Source of the DNA: Lichtheimia corymbifera B2541
Lineage: Eukaryota > Mucoromycota > Mucoromycetes > Mucorales > Lichtheimiaceae
Assembly: GCA_000697475.1 (NCBI GenBank)
Contig: JNEU01001031.1
Location: 62,001 to 126,000, forward strand
Length of the DNA stretch: 64,000 nt
Direction of reading: 5' to 3'
How positions within the stretch are numbered: the stretch's first letter is position 1; each line of letters starts with the position of its first letter. Of the stretch, positions 43,401-55,462 are shown piece after piece. The position numbers and the translations under genes are program-made. The notes beneath the pieces were generated by a model. The model ran no database searches. It was not told where the DNA came from and worked only from the letters and a program-made list of their open reading frames with translations.

Positions 43401-44478
43401 TAGTAACTCGCTTGGTTCAATGTGTAAAAGCCGTGTTTCCAGCTCTGATCGCATATAGCCATCTTCGAAAGAGTCATACATGATATCGCCTGTAGCAGGT
43501 TGAACAGCCTATGTACCATACATACCCATATCAATAAATACAGTGGTGTTATATATCCATCCCATCCATTACTTACCACCAAACCGATTTTGACGCGTTC
43601 GTCTACTCCTCCTCCACCACGTTTTTCCTCGACAATGCAAACCAGATAGCTTGTAGAAGACTCCACCTTGGCTTCCTCATCCACTCCAACGGTATCCATT
43701 TCATCAACAAATGTGCCTTTGGTATAAAGTTGCTTGAGCTCGCGTTGGAAAGGGGCGCTTTTGTTTGATCCAACTGCTTTGAGGGCAGCTGTCTCGGTTT
43801 GTCGTACAACCCCGACCTTGTGTCCAGCATGCACCAACCTATCATCATCAATGCATCAATACAGAGTGCGCAGTAAACGACATGCATCCCCCCAAAATTA
43901 CCTTCGTACATGTACAGCCAAGCGATGTGTTGGTATACTCGCCACCCAAAAGTTTCGATCCACGAAATGAGCGATATGCAATACACGCGACGCAATCTAG
44001 ACAGCAACAATGTCAATGAATGTTTTGATGTTGTTTGTAATCCTCTTATCCTTACTTTAGCATCTTCACCAAAGAATCGAAACTTGTATCCTACTTCAAT
44101 GGCTAAGAGTACACCGGGATGCTTCCTTTTGAGCTCGAGAACTTGTAGTTCCAGTGGTGAATATGCTTGTGGTGTATCAACGCGTCGCCGTTTCGCCTCA
44201 CGATCACGCTCCAGCTGTGCAAACTTCTCCACAAAACGTTCATGGCGTTTAGCTGCAGCTTCAGGGTCTCTTCTGTTGTGCATCCGAGGTGGACTTTTTG
44301 CTGGTGATCCTGAATTGGAAGGGGAGCTGTCAATGGGCGACGACGAAGGTGGCGTCGTGGTTTGTTCAGCCATGCCGGTGTCGTTGGTCTCCACATTCTT
44401 TGGGCGTTTTGCATTGGGTGCGTTCGTGTCTGTTTTCTTGGTGAAGAAGGAGCTCAATGTCAACTGGCGTTTGCTCAT
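40466..44478 (-). CDS. MSH3: DNA mismatch-repair protein MSH3
   Basis: Partner of MSH2 in MutS-beta, recognising insertion/deletion loops. The N-terminus carries a PCNA-binding box, QLTLSSFF (residues 5-12). A long disordered, basic stretch follows, then the mismatch-binding domain ([40 protein letters not shown]). The middle holds the connector, lever and clamp regions ([20 protein letters not shown]). The ATPase has Walker A ([14 protein letters not shown]), [10 protein letters not shown] and Walker B ([17 protein letters not shown]), and [10 protein letters not shown]. Many short introns are present, and all key motifs are intact. MSH6 is excluded by the MSH3-like YTKGTFVDE region and the overall order. 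It shares a 195-bp divergent promoter with the carrier gene. Confidence 0.94.
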
Positions 44479-44673
44479 GTCGAATATATAAAGGGATAAT
44501 GGATTAATGCTTGTTGGATAATGCTCAGACAATCAATCCTCACCCAACCAACCTATCAAAACGCCGCCTGAATCTTTTTTTTTTCTCGTGCCTGCAGCTC
44601 TCTCTTTTCTCTTTCATTCGATGACTCATTAGTTAAACACCTTCTTTTTCCACTCCTTGTCTCGTATTTCTCC
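44479..44673. promoter_or_regulatory. Compact divergent promoter, MSH3 / mitochondrial carrier
   Basis: Start codons lie 195 bp apart on opposite strands. A T-run near 44577-44584 and pyrimidine-rich sequence on the carrier side are the only visible features. Confidence 0.5.
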
Positions 44674-46039
44674 ATGGCCACATCACACGCTGAGCCAGTT
44701 ACCGTCCAGAAATTTGCCATCCCTGCCCTTGCTAAGGATTTGATTGCTGGCACAGTGGGTGGTTGGGCCCAAGTGGTTGTTGGTAAGAAAATATGACAAC
44801 AAAGAAAACAATTCATCACCATGACTATTCTCACTCACATCCCATATTCAGGACATCCATTTGATACACTCAAAGTACGAATGCAAACACAACCGTCGCC
44901 TCCCATTTATCGCAACGCTATGGATTGCTTCCGAGCTCTTGTCAAACAAGACGGCGTAAGTTTCACATTGGAATTGATCCAGCTGTCCCTGAATTGTTGA
45001 TAAGATTTCATCTCATACATACTCATCATCATCTCCCAAACAGCCAAAAGGTCTCTATCGTGGTGTCACATCTCCACTAGCCGGTGTTGGTTTCTGGTAT
45101 ATTCGTTATTGTTGAGATCGACAACCCTATGCTCATTATCTTTCATTATAGTAATGCTGTGGTCTTCATGTCGAACGGTTACTTTAGACGCATGTTCCAA
45201 TGGGGCGATGAAACCAAGGAGCTATCGCTGAGTAAGCAACGACAAAACAATGGAATACGTCTTTGTGTGTGGCACTGACTTGGTAATATCAATGTAGTCG
45301 AGATTGGCATGGCAGGTGGTCTTGCAGGCACTGTGATGGCATTTTTCAATTGCCCAATCGAATTATTAAAAGTGAAACTTCAAGTACAAGATCCTGCTGG
45401 TGTCATTGGACCCACTGGCAAATTGGAACCTGCAGTAAGTATTACTGTTTAGGACTTGTACATTTCAAGATGCTAAGCGGATATTAGTATAAAGGTGTAC
45501 TTGATTGCGGTATTCGCACTGCCCGTGCACAAGGTATTCAAGGCTTATACCGTGGTCTCGGTGTCACTTTGTTGAGAGATTCTCCCAGCTATGTCAGCTA
45601 TTTCAGTAAGAATATATATAAAACAACTTTATTGGTCATGGTAAAGCTAACCGATATCTCTTGCAGTCACCTATGAAGGATTGAAGCGTATCATGCAAGC
45701 CTTGAAGAAGGATCCAAAAGAGGAATTATCCACCTTTGAATTGTTGATGGCAGGTGGTCTCGCTGGTTTTGGTGCATGGATCCCAGCCTATCCTCAAGAT
45801 GTGATCAAGAGCCGTTATCAGAATGATACCAGGTATGTGCTATGATAATGATCGTGTGTACAGATGTACTTAAAGGGATATCTAGATATACCTCTGCACG
45901 TCAAGCCTTCCGTTCTGTGCTTCGAGAAGCAGGTGCCAAAGCTTTTGTACAAGGCCTTGGTCCCACAATGGCTCGTGCATTCCCTGCTAACGCCGCAACA
46001 TTTTTCGCATTTGAAATGTCTATGAAGGCAATGTCTTAA
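44674..46039 (+). CDS. Mitochondrial carrier, SLC25A29/Ymc1-like
   Basis: An inner-membrane solute carrier with six membrane spans in three repeats. Early exons (44674-44782, 44852-44955, 45044-45096, 45152 on) join in phase. The three carrier signatures are HPFDTLKVRMQ, CPIELLKVKLQ and YPQDVIKSRYQ, each followed by the expected second half (GLYRGVTSPLAG, GLYRGLGVTLLRD, FVQGLGPTMARAFPANAATF). The CP-x-E-xx-K form of the second signature and YP-x-D-V-x-KS of the third point to the basic amino acid / carnitine-like branch. The substrate cannot be read from this alone. Length and repeats are complete. Confidence 0.85.
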
Positions 46040-46181
46040 GTGCTTAAAGTAGTATAGATAGAAAAAAAGTACGTTTATTATTAGGCTATTGAACCTATCT
46101 GCTATATAACATGATCACTTAATCTGTTTGTTTATTGACGAGTCAATAATATGAGAACATCTGAGGCTGAATATAAAAAGT

Positions 46182-47264
46182 ATGCCATTCGAGCTTGCAG
46201 CAGATCGGGGAATCCCTTCTTTGACACTACACAACGAAATGCTCCACAATTCAGCGACCCAAGGCGACAGTGCAATGTCTCTTTTGAGCACTTTTCTTTT
46301 GCAAGGATGGGTAAGCTGTATAGAATATGAAGCCAATGGGTCACTAACCGTAACCTGTAGGTCATGACAGACGAGCATTGTCGAGTACCTGATTGCCCAG
46401 TACCCATTATGCGATCAAAAGACGGATCGATCCGATTCTGCGTCACCCATGATACTCTTCCCACGGGTTCGTCAAAGTCAACAGCGCCGTCCCAACCATC
46501 TCAGTCAGAGCAACAACAAGTACAACGTCAGCAGGAGGAGGAGGAAGAGGTGGTAGTAGCAAAGGATCCATATGCTGCAAGTGGTCGTCGCTATGATGAT
46601 GATGCTGCCCGTATTCAACTGGAACGACGAGAACAATCCTCAAGAGCTTCTCAACTCATTGGTCAAAAGATGCTGCAACGTTGGACATTATTGAATGAGA
46701 CTTGCCCCAACCCCGAGTGTTACGCGGTATGTGTTGGGTATGGATGGGTATGGATGGCATGGAATGAGGTGATTGATGATGTCTATTAGGTACCTTTGAT
46801 GCGGGACCTCTCCAAACGTATGGTGTGCGTTATTTGTGAGCGAACTTATTTGACAGAAGAACAAGCAGCACAAGCCGGTGCGAATATCAAGCAACGAGAG
46901 CAATCAACACCAGCAGTCGCAAAAGAAAAGCAAGAACCCAAGCAACAATTAGAACATCACGTCTCAAAGCCTGTTGTGGTAAGGATGAATGAGGTTACAT
47001 GTGGTGACAAGGTAGCTGATGAATGTTTACTTTACACAAAAGGAGGATCATTCAACTCTCTGTGAACAAGAACATCCTGCTGTACCATCATCCACACTCC
47101 CTGAAACAGCTTCTTCCGTTGTTACTGAGCCTCTTGTCCAAAAAATCCACGAATTGAGTCAACGGGTGCCAAGTACCAAAGATGCCAAAGAGTTGAAACA
47201 TTTGTTTGAGGCTATTGAAGCTGGTGCCAATGCAGTCAGGGCTTGTAGATTAGTGAACATGTAG
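46182..47264 (+). CDS. Protein with two p27-autoantigen (ZNRD2/SSSCA1) type zinc modules
   Basis: Four exons join in phase: 46182-46310, 46361-46726, 46790-46978 and 47043-47264, giving 301 residues. The first module spans exons 1-2: LLSTFLLQGWVMTDEHC, then PDCPVPIMR and FCVTHD. The second spans exons 2-3: IGQKMLQRWTLLNETC, then PECYAVPLMR and MVCVICERTYL. Each follows the 'LL-x-GW-x-ML-x-E-x-C...P-x-MR...C-x-x-C' pattern of the family, although the last metal ligand of the first module is His/Asp rather than Cys. The C-terminus is partly helical and ends ELKHLFEAIEAGANAVRACR. The cellular role is not established for fungi. It lies 142 bp after the carrier, same strand. The first exon start is the earliest ATG that fits. 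Confidence 0.75.
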
Positions 47265-47968
47265 AATAAAGGATGACTCTTGATGGGATTTATGCAGTAT
47301 ATATACAGTGAAGATAGATAGGGTGAGTGTTACTAATGAGGAGATAGAGAGAGGGAATGACACGCGACAATCGGAGTCAGCACGCGAGGTGTTATAGGAA
47401 GGAACGTGCAATGTATCCAAAAGTAGGGATTAGGTACGATCCTAGTAAAGAGTGAGTCTAGAAGTGATAAGAAGCTATTGCAGCTATGCAGTTGAACGTG
47501 GGTCAAGTGCTGTGAATGGCACTCTGCACGCGGGATAGATCGATGCACGTAAACCTTATTTTACCCTCCAAAAGAGGGTCGCTCTTGTAATTTGGCTCTA
47601 TTCACACTCTCTCTTTTCTCTTTGCTTTTCTCCCTCACTCGAAACACCGTTCTATCGCGACGTGCTCTCTCTTTCTTTTCCCTTTCTTTCTTTCTTTCTC
47701 TCTCTCCATTTCACCCCTCGAACACCTCATCACATACACTCATTGGTGAGTACTCTCTCTCTCTTTCATCTCGATTGCAGTCACCTGGGTGTTCATTGTC
47801 AGCTCATCTCTTTCATCTTGTTACGTGATTGGCGACTCTTTCAGAACTTTGAGGGGGAAACACTTTTTTATCCACCTTATCAACGACCCAACGAATAACG
47901 CTATCCATCTTCTATCACCATTTATCTTGTAACCATCCTGGAACAAGGGAGGAGGATACACCAGCAGT
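47265..47968. other. Promoter and leader of the Pumilio gene
   Basis: No gene. The second half is strongly pyrimidine-rich with long CT runs (about 47600-47770), common before fungal start sites. A possible leader intron (GGTGAGTACTC near 47742) was noticed but not resolved. Confidence 0.45.
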
Positions 47969-50900
47969 ATGCAGCGGAATGCATTTATGACAGACTACCC
48001 GGTGAGACACGCCGCCGCACCACCACCACCACAACAACAACCTCCCGCATCTTCACAGCCACCTCGACAACTCGATATTCAACAACCAAAGGCAAGAAAC
48101 CAGCCACAGGGTCAGGTAGGTTAATAGGCAAAAATGCGCGGCGGGTTACCTGATAAAGACATTGTCATTGATTATTTTTGGTCTAGTTGGCTGCCCTGAT
48201 GCGAGGCCGCACAGGCGATGCTTCCGGTGATCCCGACTTTTTCTTTGACCCCACAAGAACAGACCATGAACATCGTTCAAGCAGTGCTCCTCCAGATCAA
48301 CATTTACTCTATTTAACTTCATCTACTGCAACAACTCCTATCACCGCTTCAGATGCTGGTGGTATTCGTCGTCATTGGGATCATCATCATCAACAACAAC
48401 AGCATCACCATCATCATCATCCCATGGTTACTGGCGCTGGTACTGGTGTTGCATCCCCACTTTATGATTCAGCACGTCAAGCTTGGTCATCTACTCCAAG
48501 TCATGTGGAACCAAACAAGGCACTTGATTCAGGTATATATCTATCCACGTCATTGCAAATCAATAGTACTCATCATCATCATCCAATAGATGCAGGTTAT
48601 TTCGATGCCTTTTCTCCCGATCATTCGCGTGAAAGAATGTGGAACAATCATGGAACTTCTTCTGGTTTGATGTCACCCAACTTGTTTGATGGAGGCGATC
48701 AAGGGGTAAGTAAATGTCCCAAAAGGGTAATCGTTTCTTTTTCGTTATTGACAAGTGGAGTGTTGTTGTCGTTGCTATAGGGACCAAGTCGTTCGGTGTC
48801 ACCATTTGCACCTCTCAACAAGCAACAACAACAACAACAGCAACAGGATCAATTCATGTCAAGATTCAATACAACAGCTGGTAGCAGTGGTAATGATATG
48901 GTGGAGCCCCAACTACGCACAGCCATGATGATGCAATCATCGTCAGCAAGTACACGTAGCAGTGATTATCGTAACCATCAATTTCCACCTACTTCAAGTA
49001 TGATGACGAATGCAGACTTTGGAATGTCGGTAGCTGGATATGGTGGTCAGGATACAAGTGGATTCCGGGCCTATGATGATCCATCATCCTTTGGTGTTCA
49101 TCATCCTCATCCTCAATTCCAACAACAGCCGACCTCCCCTCCTATGCCTTACAAATTCACTGCGTCTCCGCCCCCTCGTGCAAATTCAACACCGCCAACG
49201 AGCCACATGGCAACACAACAACGCAAGGATGTTCAAGACTATAACAACTTGGTCTTTGGTATGGGTGCACTTGGATTAAATGATCATGTAAGCATTACAC
49301 TTTGTTCTCGTCGTGTGTTTGTTTACTCACCCACCTCCCTTGTCAATAGGTACCCAATGAACAACCAAAAATCAACCGTATGACACCACAGCAACAACAA
49401 CGTTATATGCAATGGATGAATCGACAAGGTGGCGGTGGTTCCGGTGGCGGTGTTAAGCCACCTCCACAAAGCTTGGATGCTATGCTCAATGATGGTTGGC
49501 CAAATCAAACTAGTGGTGTCATGTCTCCTGGTAAGGAATGATTCCTGCTGTTTTCTCATTGATACTCATCATCCTATGTCATTTTAGTGAGCTCTCCATT
49601 TGATATGGATGCAAGACATGGTGCTGTGTCTCCACCCATGTATGGTGGTCTTGGAGATCTTGGATTTGATGATAGCCGTGATGAGCTATTGATGGATGCT
49701 GCACGACAGCGTCAACGACAACAACAACGTCAACAATTGAACAAGTTTCCATCCACACCTTCATTGTCAGGATTGGCCAATATGGAGAATGATCATGCAG
49801 CATGGGCAGCTGCAGCCATGGCTAGTGGTGCTGGTGGTAATGCAAGTCCTGCAAGTGCAGGTGGACCCATGTTTGATCTTCCAGCAGCAGCCACTGAAAG
49901 TGATCGACAACTCTTATTGCAACTTCAAACACGTCAACGCCAAATCATGATGCAACAGGAACAACTCTTGTTTTTACGTAATCAAATGCTACGTCAACAA
50001 CACTCTCAAGAAATGTTGCGCAACATGGCAGCTGCTGCAGCAACAACTCCTTATGGTGCTTATGGTGGATCTGCAGCTGCAGCTGCCGCTGTGGCCGCCG
50101 CAGCCGCAGCTGGTATGCGTGGTGGTGCTGCTGGTGCTGGTCCTCGTGTGGTGCATGATCCATCTGTGGATATCATCCGTAGTCCTTTGCTTGAAGAATT
50201 CCGAAGCAACAAGAATCGCAAGTACGAGCTTAAGGATATTGTCGATCATGTCGTTGAATTCAGTGGTGATCAGCATGGTTCGCGTTTCATCCAACAAAAA
50301 CTCGAGACAGCCAACAGTGATGAAAAACAACTTGTCTTTGATGAAATCTTGCCCAATTGCTTGCAACTCATGACCGATGTCTTTGGCAACTATGTCATCC
50401 AAAAGTTGTTTGAACATGGCAGTCAGGCTCAAAAGATGGTACTCGCTAAACAAATGGAAGGCCACATTCTCTCCTTGTCTTTGCAGATGTATGGATGTCG
50501 TGTTGTACAAAAGGTATGTTAAGCGTATGCGTGGATGTGTCTGGCATTTTTATTCATGGCGTATATTATGATATAGGCTTTGGAGCATGTGCTGACGGAT
50601 CAACAAGCTGCCATGATTCGTGAATTGGATGGAAGTGTTTTAAAATGCGTCAAGGACCAAAATGGCAACCATGTCGTGCAAAAGGCTATCGAACGCGTTC
50701 CTTCCCAGCATATTCAATTTATCATTGACACTTTCCATGGCCAAGTTTACCACCTTGCTACCCATCCCTACGGCTGCAGAGTCATTCAACGCATGTTTGA
50801 ACATTGCCCTGAAGAACAAACTGTAAGTTACTATTGATATTCATATCCACGAACATACTCTAATTCATCCATGTGTGTGTATAGGCTCGCCTTCTTGAAG

Positions 50901-51614
50901 AGCTTCATTGCTGTACAAGCCAGTTGGTGCAAGATCAATATGGCAACTATGTGGTCCAACACATCCTTGAGCATGGCAAAGAAGAGGACAAGGATATGAT
51001 CATCGGCAAGATCCGTGGTCACGTGTTGCAATTGAGTAAACACAAGTTTGCAAGCAATGTGGTCGAGAAATGTGTCGCTTATGGTCGTACAGAGGATCGT
51101 CGTGCACTTATTGATGAGGTGCTGCAAACACGACCTGATGGGTAAGAAGGCATATATCAAAGTTGGAGTATCCCTTATACTTATTATCTTTTATTTAGAT
51201 CTTACCCTCTGCTTACATTGATGAAAGACCAATACGCCAATTACGTGTTACAAAAGATGCTCGATGTCGTTGATGACAGTGAACAACGCAACCTTTTGGT
51301 TACCAAGATTCGTATGCATTTGCACTCTGTTCGCAAATACACCTATGGAAAACATTTGACTCAGAGTAAGTTTGGATGTGTGCGTGTCTGTTTGTGGGAT
51401 GAGTATTGATAAGATTTGCATTACAGAGGTCGAAAAGCTTTTACCCTTGAGCGGTGATGTTCAGCAAGAACCCAATCCTTCTACCAGTACAAAAACGCAA
51501 GCTGATGCTTCTGAAACTACGTCCCCATCGACAACGAATGGAACCACTGCTACAGCCACCATAATGCCCACAGCTGACGAGAACAACAGCAGCAACAACA
51601 CTACTACACAGTAA
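47969..51614 (+). CDS. Pumilio/PUF RNA-binding protein
   Basis: A cytoplasmic regulator that binds 3' untranslated regions and normally represses or destabilises mRNAs. The long N-terminus (about 700 residues) is low-complexity (His, Gln, Ser, Ala). The C-terminal PUM domain has eight repeats with base-reading residues in order SRFIQ, NYVIQ, CRVVQ, NHVVQ, CRVIQ, NYVVQ, SNVVE and NYVLQ. This set equals that of human PUM1, so a UGUANAUA target is expected. The region after the last repeat is disordered (Thr/Ser/Gln/Asn). At least seven short introns interrupt the gene, the last near 51366-51426. The start is the ATG at 47969 ([14 protein letters not shown]), continuous to the first splice site; an earlier non-coding exon is possible. 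Confidence 0.92.
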
Positions 51615-51878
51615 ATCTCTTCTTTTTTTATCTTTCTTTTTTCCCCTTTGTTCATAACCCAAGTACATGCCCCCCTCCCACTTCCTACGTTTTATACCAC
51701 TTTTATTAGAAAGCGGAGGATGGAAGAGCAATCTTTCGTGTTCATTTGTGTACATGTGAGCCCCCCACCCCAAACACACTTCCCCTTTGTATTAGTCCCA
51801 AAAAGAGAGATTCCCCACCTCTTTCAGTGTATATGCAACACCCCAAAGTATCTATTATAGTCTTTTTTCTGCATCTTT

Positions 51879-52492
51879 TTATATTTGAAACAATGAAAAT
51901 ACCGGTGCTTCCAGTAGATCTGCACCCTTTAAAATCTTCCCTTCAAGTATAACATTGGTTTCTAATGGTACAGCTTCCATCATCCGAATCAACTTTTCAG
52001 CAGCTTGTGCGGTGCCTCCTGTAGCCAAGACATCATCCATCGTCACCACCTTTGCACCTGGTGGAATGGATCCTTTTTGGATTTCGAGAACATCCTACAT
52101 AGATCATATCAGTCAATTTTACTATGGATGGATACAGGATAATCACTTACAGGGCCATATTCCTTTTCATAGCTCACTGAAAAACAATCACCAGGCAACT
52201 TGTTCTTTTTCCGGATGGGAACAAAGGGAATTCCGAGACCAATTGCCACAGCTGGGCCGAGTACAAAACCACGTGCTTCAAGACCGACAATGACATCCAC
52301 TTGTTTGTCACGCAAATGATCTACGAATCGATTGACAACCACTTGAAGCGCTTGAGGGTCACGTAGAATAGGGAACACGTCAACGAACGGCTTGCCAGGC
52401 TTTGGGAAATCTTGATATTCCACCATCATGTCATAAATGGAGTCCAGATCGCGATCCGGTTGCTTGGCTTTGGCATCAGACAACAGGCCCAT
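51879..52492 (-). CDS. APT1: Adenine phosphoribosyltransferase
   Basis: Converts adenine and PRPP into AMP and pyrophosphate in purine salvage. Two exons, 52492-52151 and 52094-51879, join in phase for 185 residues, the normal length. Visible motifs are DFPKPGKPFVDVFPIL, VDVIVGLEARGFVLGPAVA, the flexible-loop region VPIRKKNKLPGDCFSVSYEKEYG, and the PRPP-binding VVTMDDVLATGGTAQAAEKL. An upstream in-frame ATG exists 16 codons earlier, but MGLLSDAKAK fits the family. It is convergent with the Pumilio gene. Confidence 0.95.
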
Positions 52493-53281
52493 GGTGAATG
52501 GTCGTGAAAGGAAAGAGTGAAAAAAAGAGAATGGAGACACGTTGATTATATGTTACACCTTCCTTTTCTCAAGTGCTACAAAGGACTTGACAGTCAATTC
52601 CAACGTGGTGCATGGCCCATTTTCTCTTGGCATGATCATGCTTGATACTGCTGTACCTTACCAATCTTATTATGTATTATGGCAAGGAAAGGATTCGCTA
52701 ACTTGGATAACAATTATTTATTGATTCATCAATAAACAAGCTCATTCTTAAAGTGATCGATTTGATATGATTGGAATCAGATATTTACTACAAAGATCGA
52801 CATATCAATCAATGTTGGTCAATGGATACAAAAAAGTGGATGTCAATAGCCTAATAATAACCGAATACATACAAAAAATCGTGTAGGGTATTTACTCTAA
52901 CGGAGATTGGATGATAGTATGTGATAAAGTAAGTATGTGCCTTTGGAACGGAGATTGGATGATAGTATGTGATAAAGGATGTGCCCTTGGAACGCATCGT
53001 TGAATTCAATGAAGTCATTCGCTCGTCGTCACCATGGTTCACGATCTGAGGAGATAAAAGGCGGGCAAATGACAAGGTGTTTTATGTTCTTTTTCAGGGA
53101 CGGGAACGATCATGGTGGGAATATGGTGGTGATGTGTGTGTGTATCCATGTCCTGTCTGCATTCTTTTTCATAGAAAAAACGACCATGGTGATGATGATG
53201 ATATATGTGTATCCTTTTCCATGGAAAGGTTGTTAGCATAACAAATAGATCATTTGATGGATCAGGCTTACCAATTTTCAA
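52493..53281. other. Gene-free region beside the unknown gene
   Basis: AT-rich with a short tandem duplication at 52899-52990 (listed separately) and GATGAT / CACAC-type simple sequence near 53125-53210. No credible frame. Confidence 0.4.
52899..52990 (+). repeat. Two-copy tandem duplication, 48 and 44 bp
   Basis: AACGGAGATTGGATGATAGT and the following 25 bases occur at 52899 and again at 52947, the second copy lacking four bases. The junction AACG recurs a third time at 52991. Confidence 0.8.
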
Positions 53282-55401
53282 TCATAACATATCTTTCGGA
53301 ATTGCTATCTTGGCACCTGCTCGTGACGATTGATACCATGTACCTTGTATCCACTTTATTCCAACTTCCTCATCGAGTTCCGCAGATGGTGACCTCATGA
53401 ATGCCTTGCTTTTTAAACGCTTTGCTCGGTTGTCCTTTGTTGCTGCTGCTGACAATATTTTGGCATTTTTGATAGCGTGTTTCTAGAATACCATATTAAG
53501 ATGACGTATTCAACATACATGGTCGAGCTTACCTTCATGAACATTAGTCGAGGGATGCACTTCGTTCGTAGCCATTTCAGATTGCTCACATCGCTAGGTA
53601 TGGGGATAGAGCCTATGTGCTGCGCAGTGTATAGACCCGGGGCTGGAAGCTTCAACACCATGATCTCGCCATCTAACCCCGTTGCCTGGAAGCTGGGGAC
53701 GATGATTCGGGGGATTTCTCTGCGATTCGTATTGGTGTCCCCAGCGATACTGTCAACAATCAGCTTGGATTCACGAAGAACCTTGCGGTGGTCAGCAAAG
53801 AATTTCCCCTCTCCTGTGACAATGCTTGCGAATTCCCCGTTAACTACATCATAATCTCGATCTTGAATGGTAGTGACGACTCGGACATCGATGCGGTCAC
53901 CTAAGCATCCAGCACCACCTTCGTCACCGAGTAACCTTTTCTTGGCAAGTGTTGATTCAGTGGTCACCGAGTCACCCCTTAGAAGATACTTTAGTGCTTG
54001 CTTTCGTATACTTGGTATAATAACAAACATACCATTTCAACTTGAGTATCGTATCGTTGAACACAGATGCAAAAATTGGAGTCCAAACTTGCCCAAGGTA
54101 ATCTTGTTCGGTCCTCTTCTTCGTGTCATCATATAGGATTGAGTTCTCCCTTGTCATAAGGCGTAGACTTGAATATGGGTAAATCAATATGTTAGATGCT
54201 GTGTCAACATACACTCGATAAAGGAAAACTCACATATGGGCATATATCTCAAAGTATGGTTCATCTTCTGAGAACACATTATCCGCAAGGGTAGTCAGAC
54301 TCAACCGGTATGCCTTTTTGATATCCTTCTTGGCAAGCTAAGATAAACATGTTAGTGGTGGAATTCTGAGACTTTAATGTGCGGTAGATGTTACCTTCTC
54401 AAGTTCCTTCAACGCTTCTTCTACCGCTGGGGAAGGTGATGGCATGGTACGTGATACATATACTCGATTCTTCAACTCTTGCCATGCTTCATCGGTGAAT
54501 TGCGACCGCTGAGAGTCTTTGTCTTTGCTGTTATTTGACAAATCCACGATTGAATTAAGCCCACAGCTATAGTTCAGGTCATAGGTAAATCATTTTCATG
54601 AAGGAGGTAGAATTAATGAAGCATACCACACCGTGTTCTTCTGCTCGTCATTCAGTGTCTTATAGGTGGAATCCTTGGCAGTCCTTGCAGCCTGGGTTTT
54701 GATGATGGATCCAGCACTTGTTTTCATACCACTGAGCATTACACCATCGCTTTCATGCAACTTGCAACAAATATTAACACGGAGATTAAAGTCAATAAAC
54801 GGCATAAACTTACCATATCCTGTTTGGGTTGCTTGCTTCGTGAACGCGTTTGAGCCCCTAAGCGTTTCAGTGATTCTTCATAAAGCTTGGCTGCGTTGCG
54901 CATTGAAATCGATTGCAAGTGTAATACGCGCCAATAGTTGTCAACCTCATTACTCCGTAAAATCTGTTTCTCTGAGTGAACACACATACAAATGAAAGCA
55001 TCCCATGCAAACACTTACGCGAAAATCGCTGACTGCAATTTTTGATGCAAGGTTCTTTAATCCAGTGGGCCGCATAGCATTCTCAAGTATAGCTGCAACA
55101 GCGCTTCTTATCTCCTCCTCGATCAACGGGCGATCAGCAGGGTTTGGATCCAGTGACTTGAGTAGGTCAAGGAAGTCGAAATCATGAATAGTGAAGTGTT
55201 CCTTTAGATAGTCGGTCACTGTAATAGGTCTACTATGTCGTTATTTACTGGATTTTCTATACGACGAAGCCAAGTTACCTCATTTGTGGATGTAGCTGGT
55301 ATGAAGACAATGGGCGTCCTTGACCGCATCTGCTGCGCATTGTTCGTCTGAGTTGTAGTAGAAGTTAACACGCCGCTATACATGTCACACCGCGTCGTCA
55401 T
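53282..55401 (-). CDS. Multi-exon protein of unknown function, Mucorales-type gene family
   Basis: Begins MTTRCDMYSGVLTSTTTQ and ends at 53282 (IPKDML). At least eight exons are supported by splice signals and continuous phase; one early junction (near 55202-55276) was solved as GTAACT...AAAG. Recognisable stretches are EHFTIHDFDFLDLLKSLDP, RSNEVDNYWRVLHLQ, YLGQVWTPIFASVFND, GDRIDVRVVTTIQDRDYDVV, NGEFASIVTGEGKF and HRKVLRESKLIVD. I recall many paralogues of this layout (a VW-P-FAS-VFN segment, then D-R, D-V-x-x-E and K-L-x-E-K-x-I-D) in Mucorales genomes, without known function. The D...E-x-A...K spacing could suggest a PD-(D/E)XK-like nuclease core; that is speculation. No catalytic lysine in the ExK position is evident. 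Repeats follow directly upstream. Confidence 0.6.
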
Positions 55402-55462
55402 TTGCTATAGCTTCCTGCCAGTCCAGCTTTATACACTTCTCTATCGGATTTCAGAGTACCAT

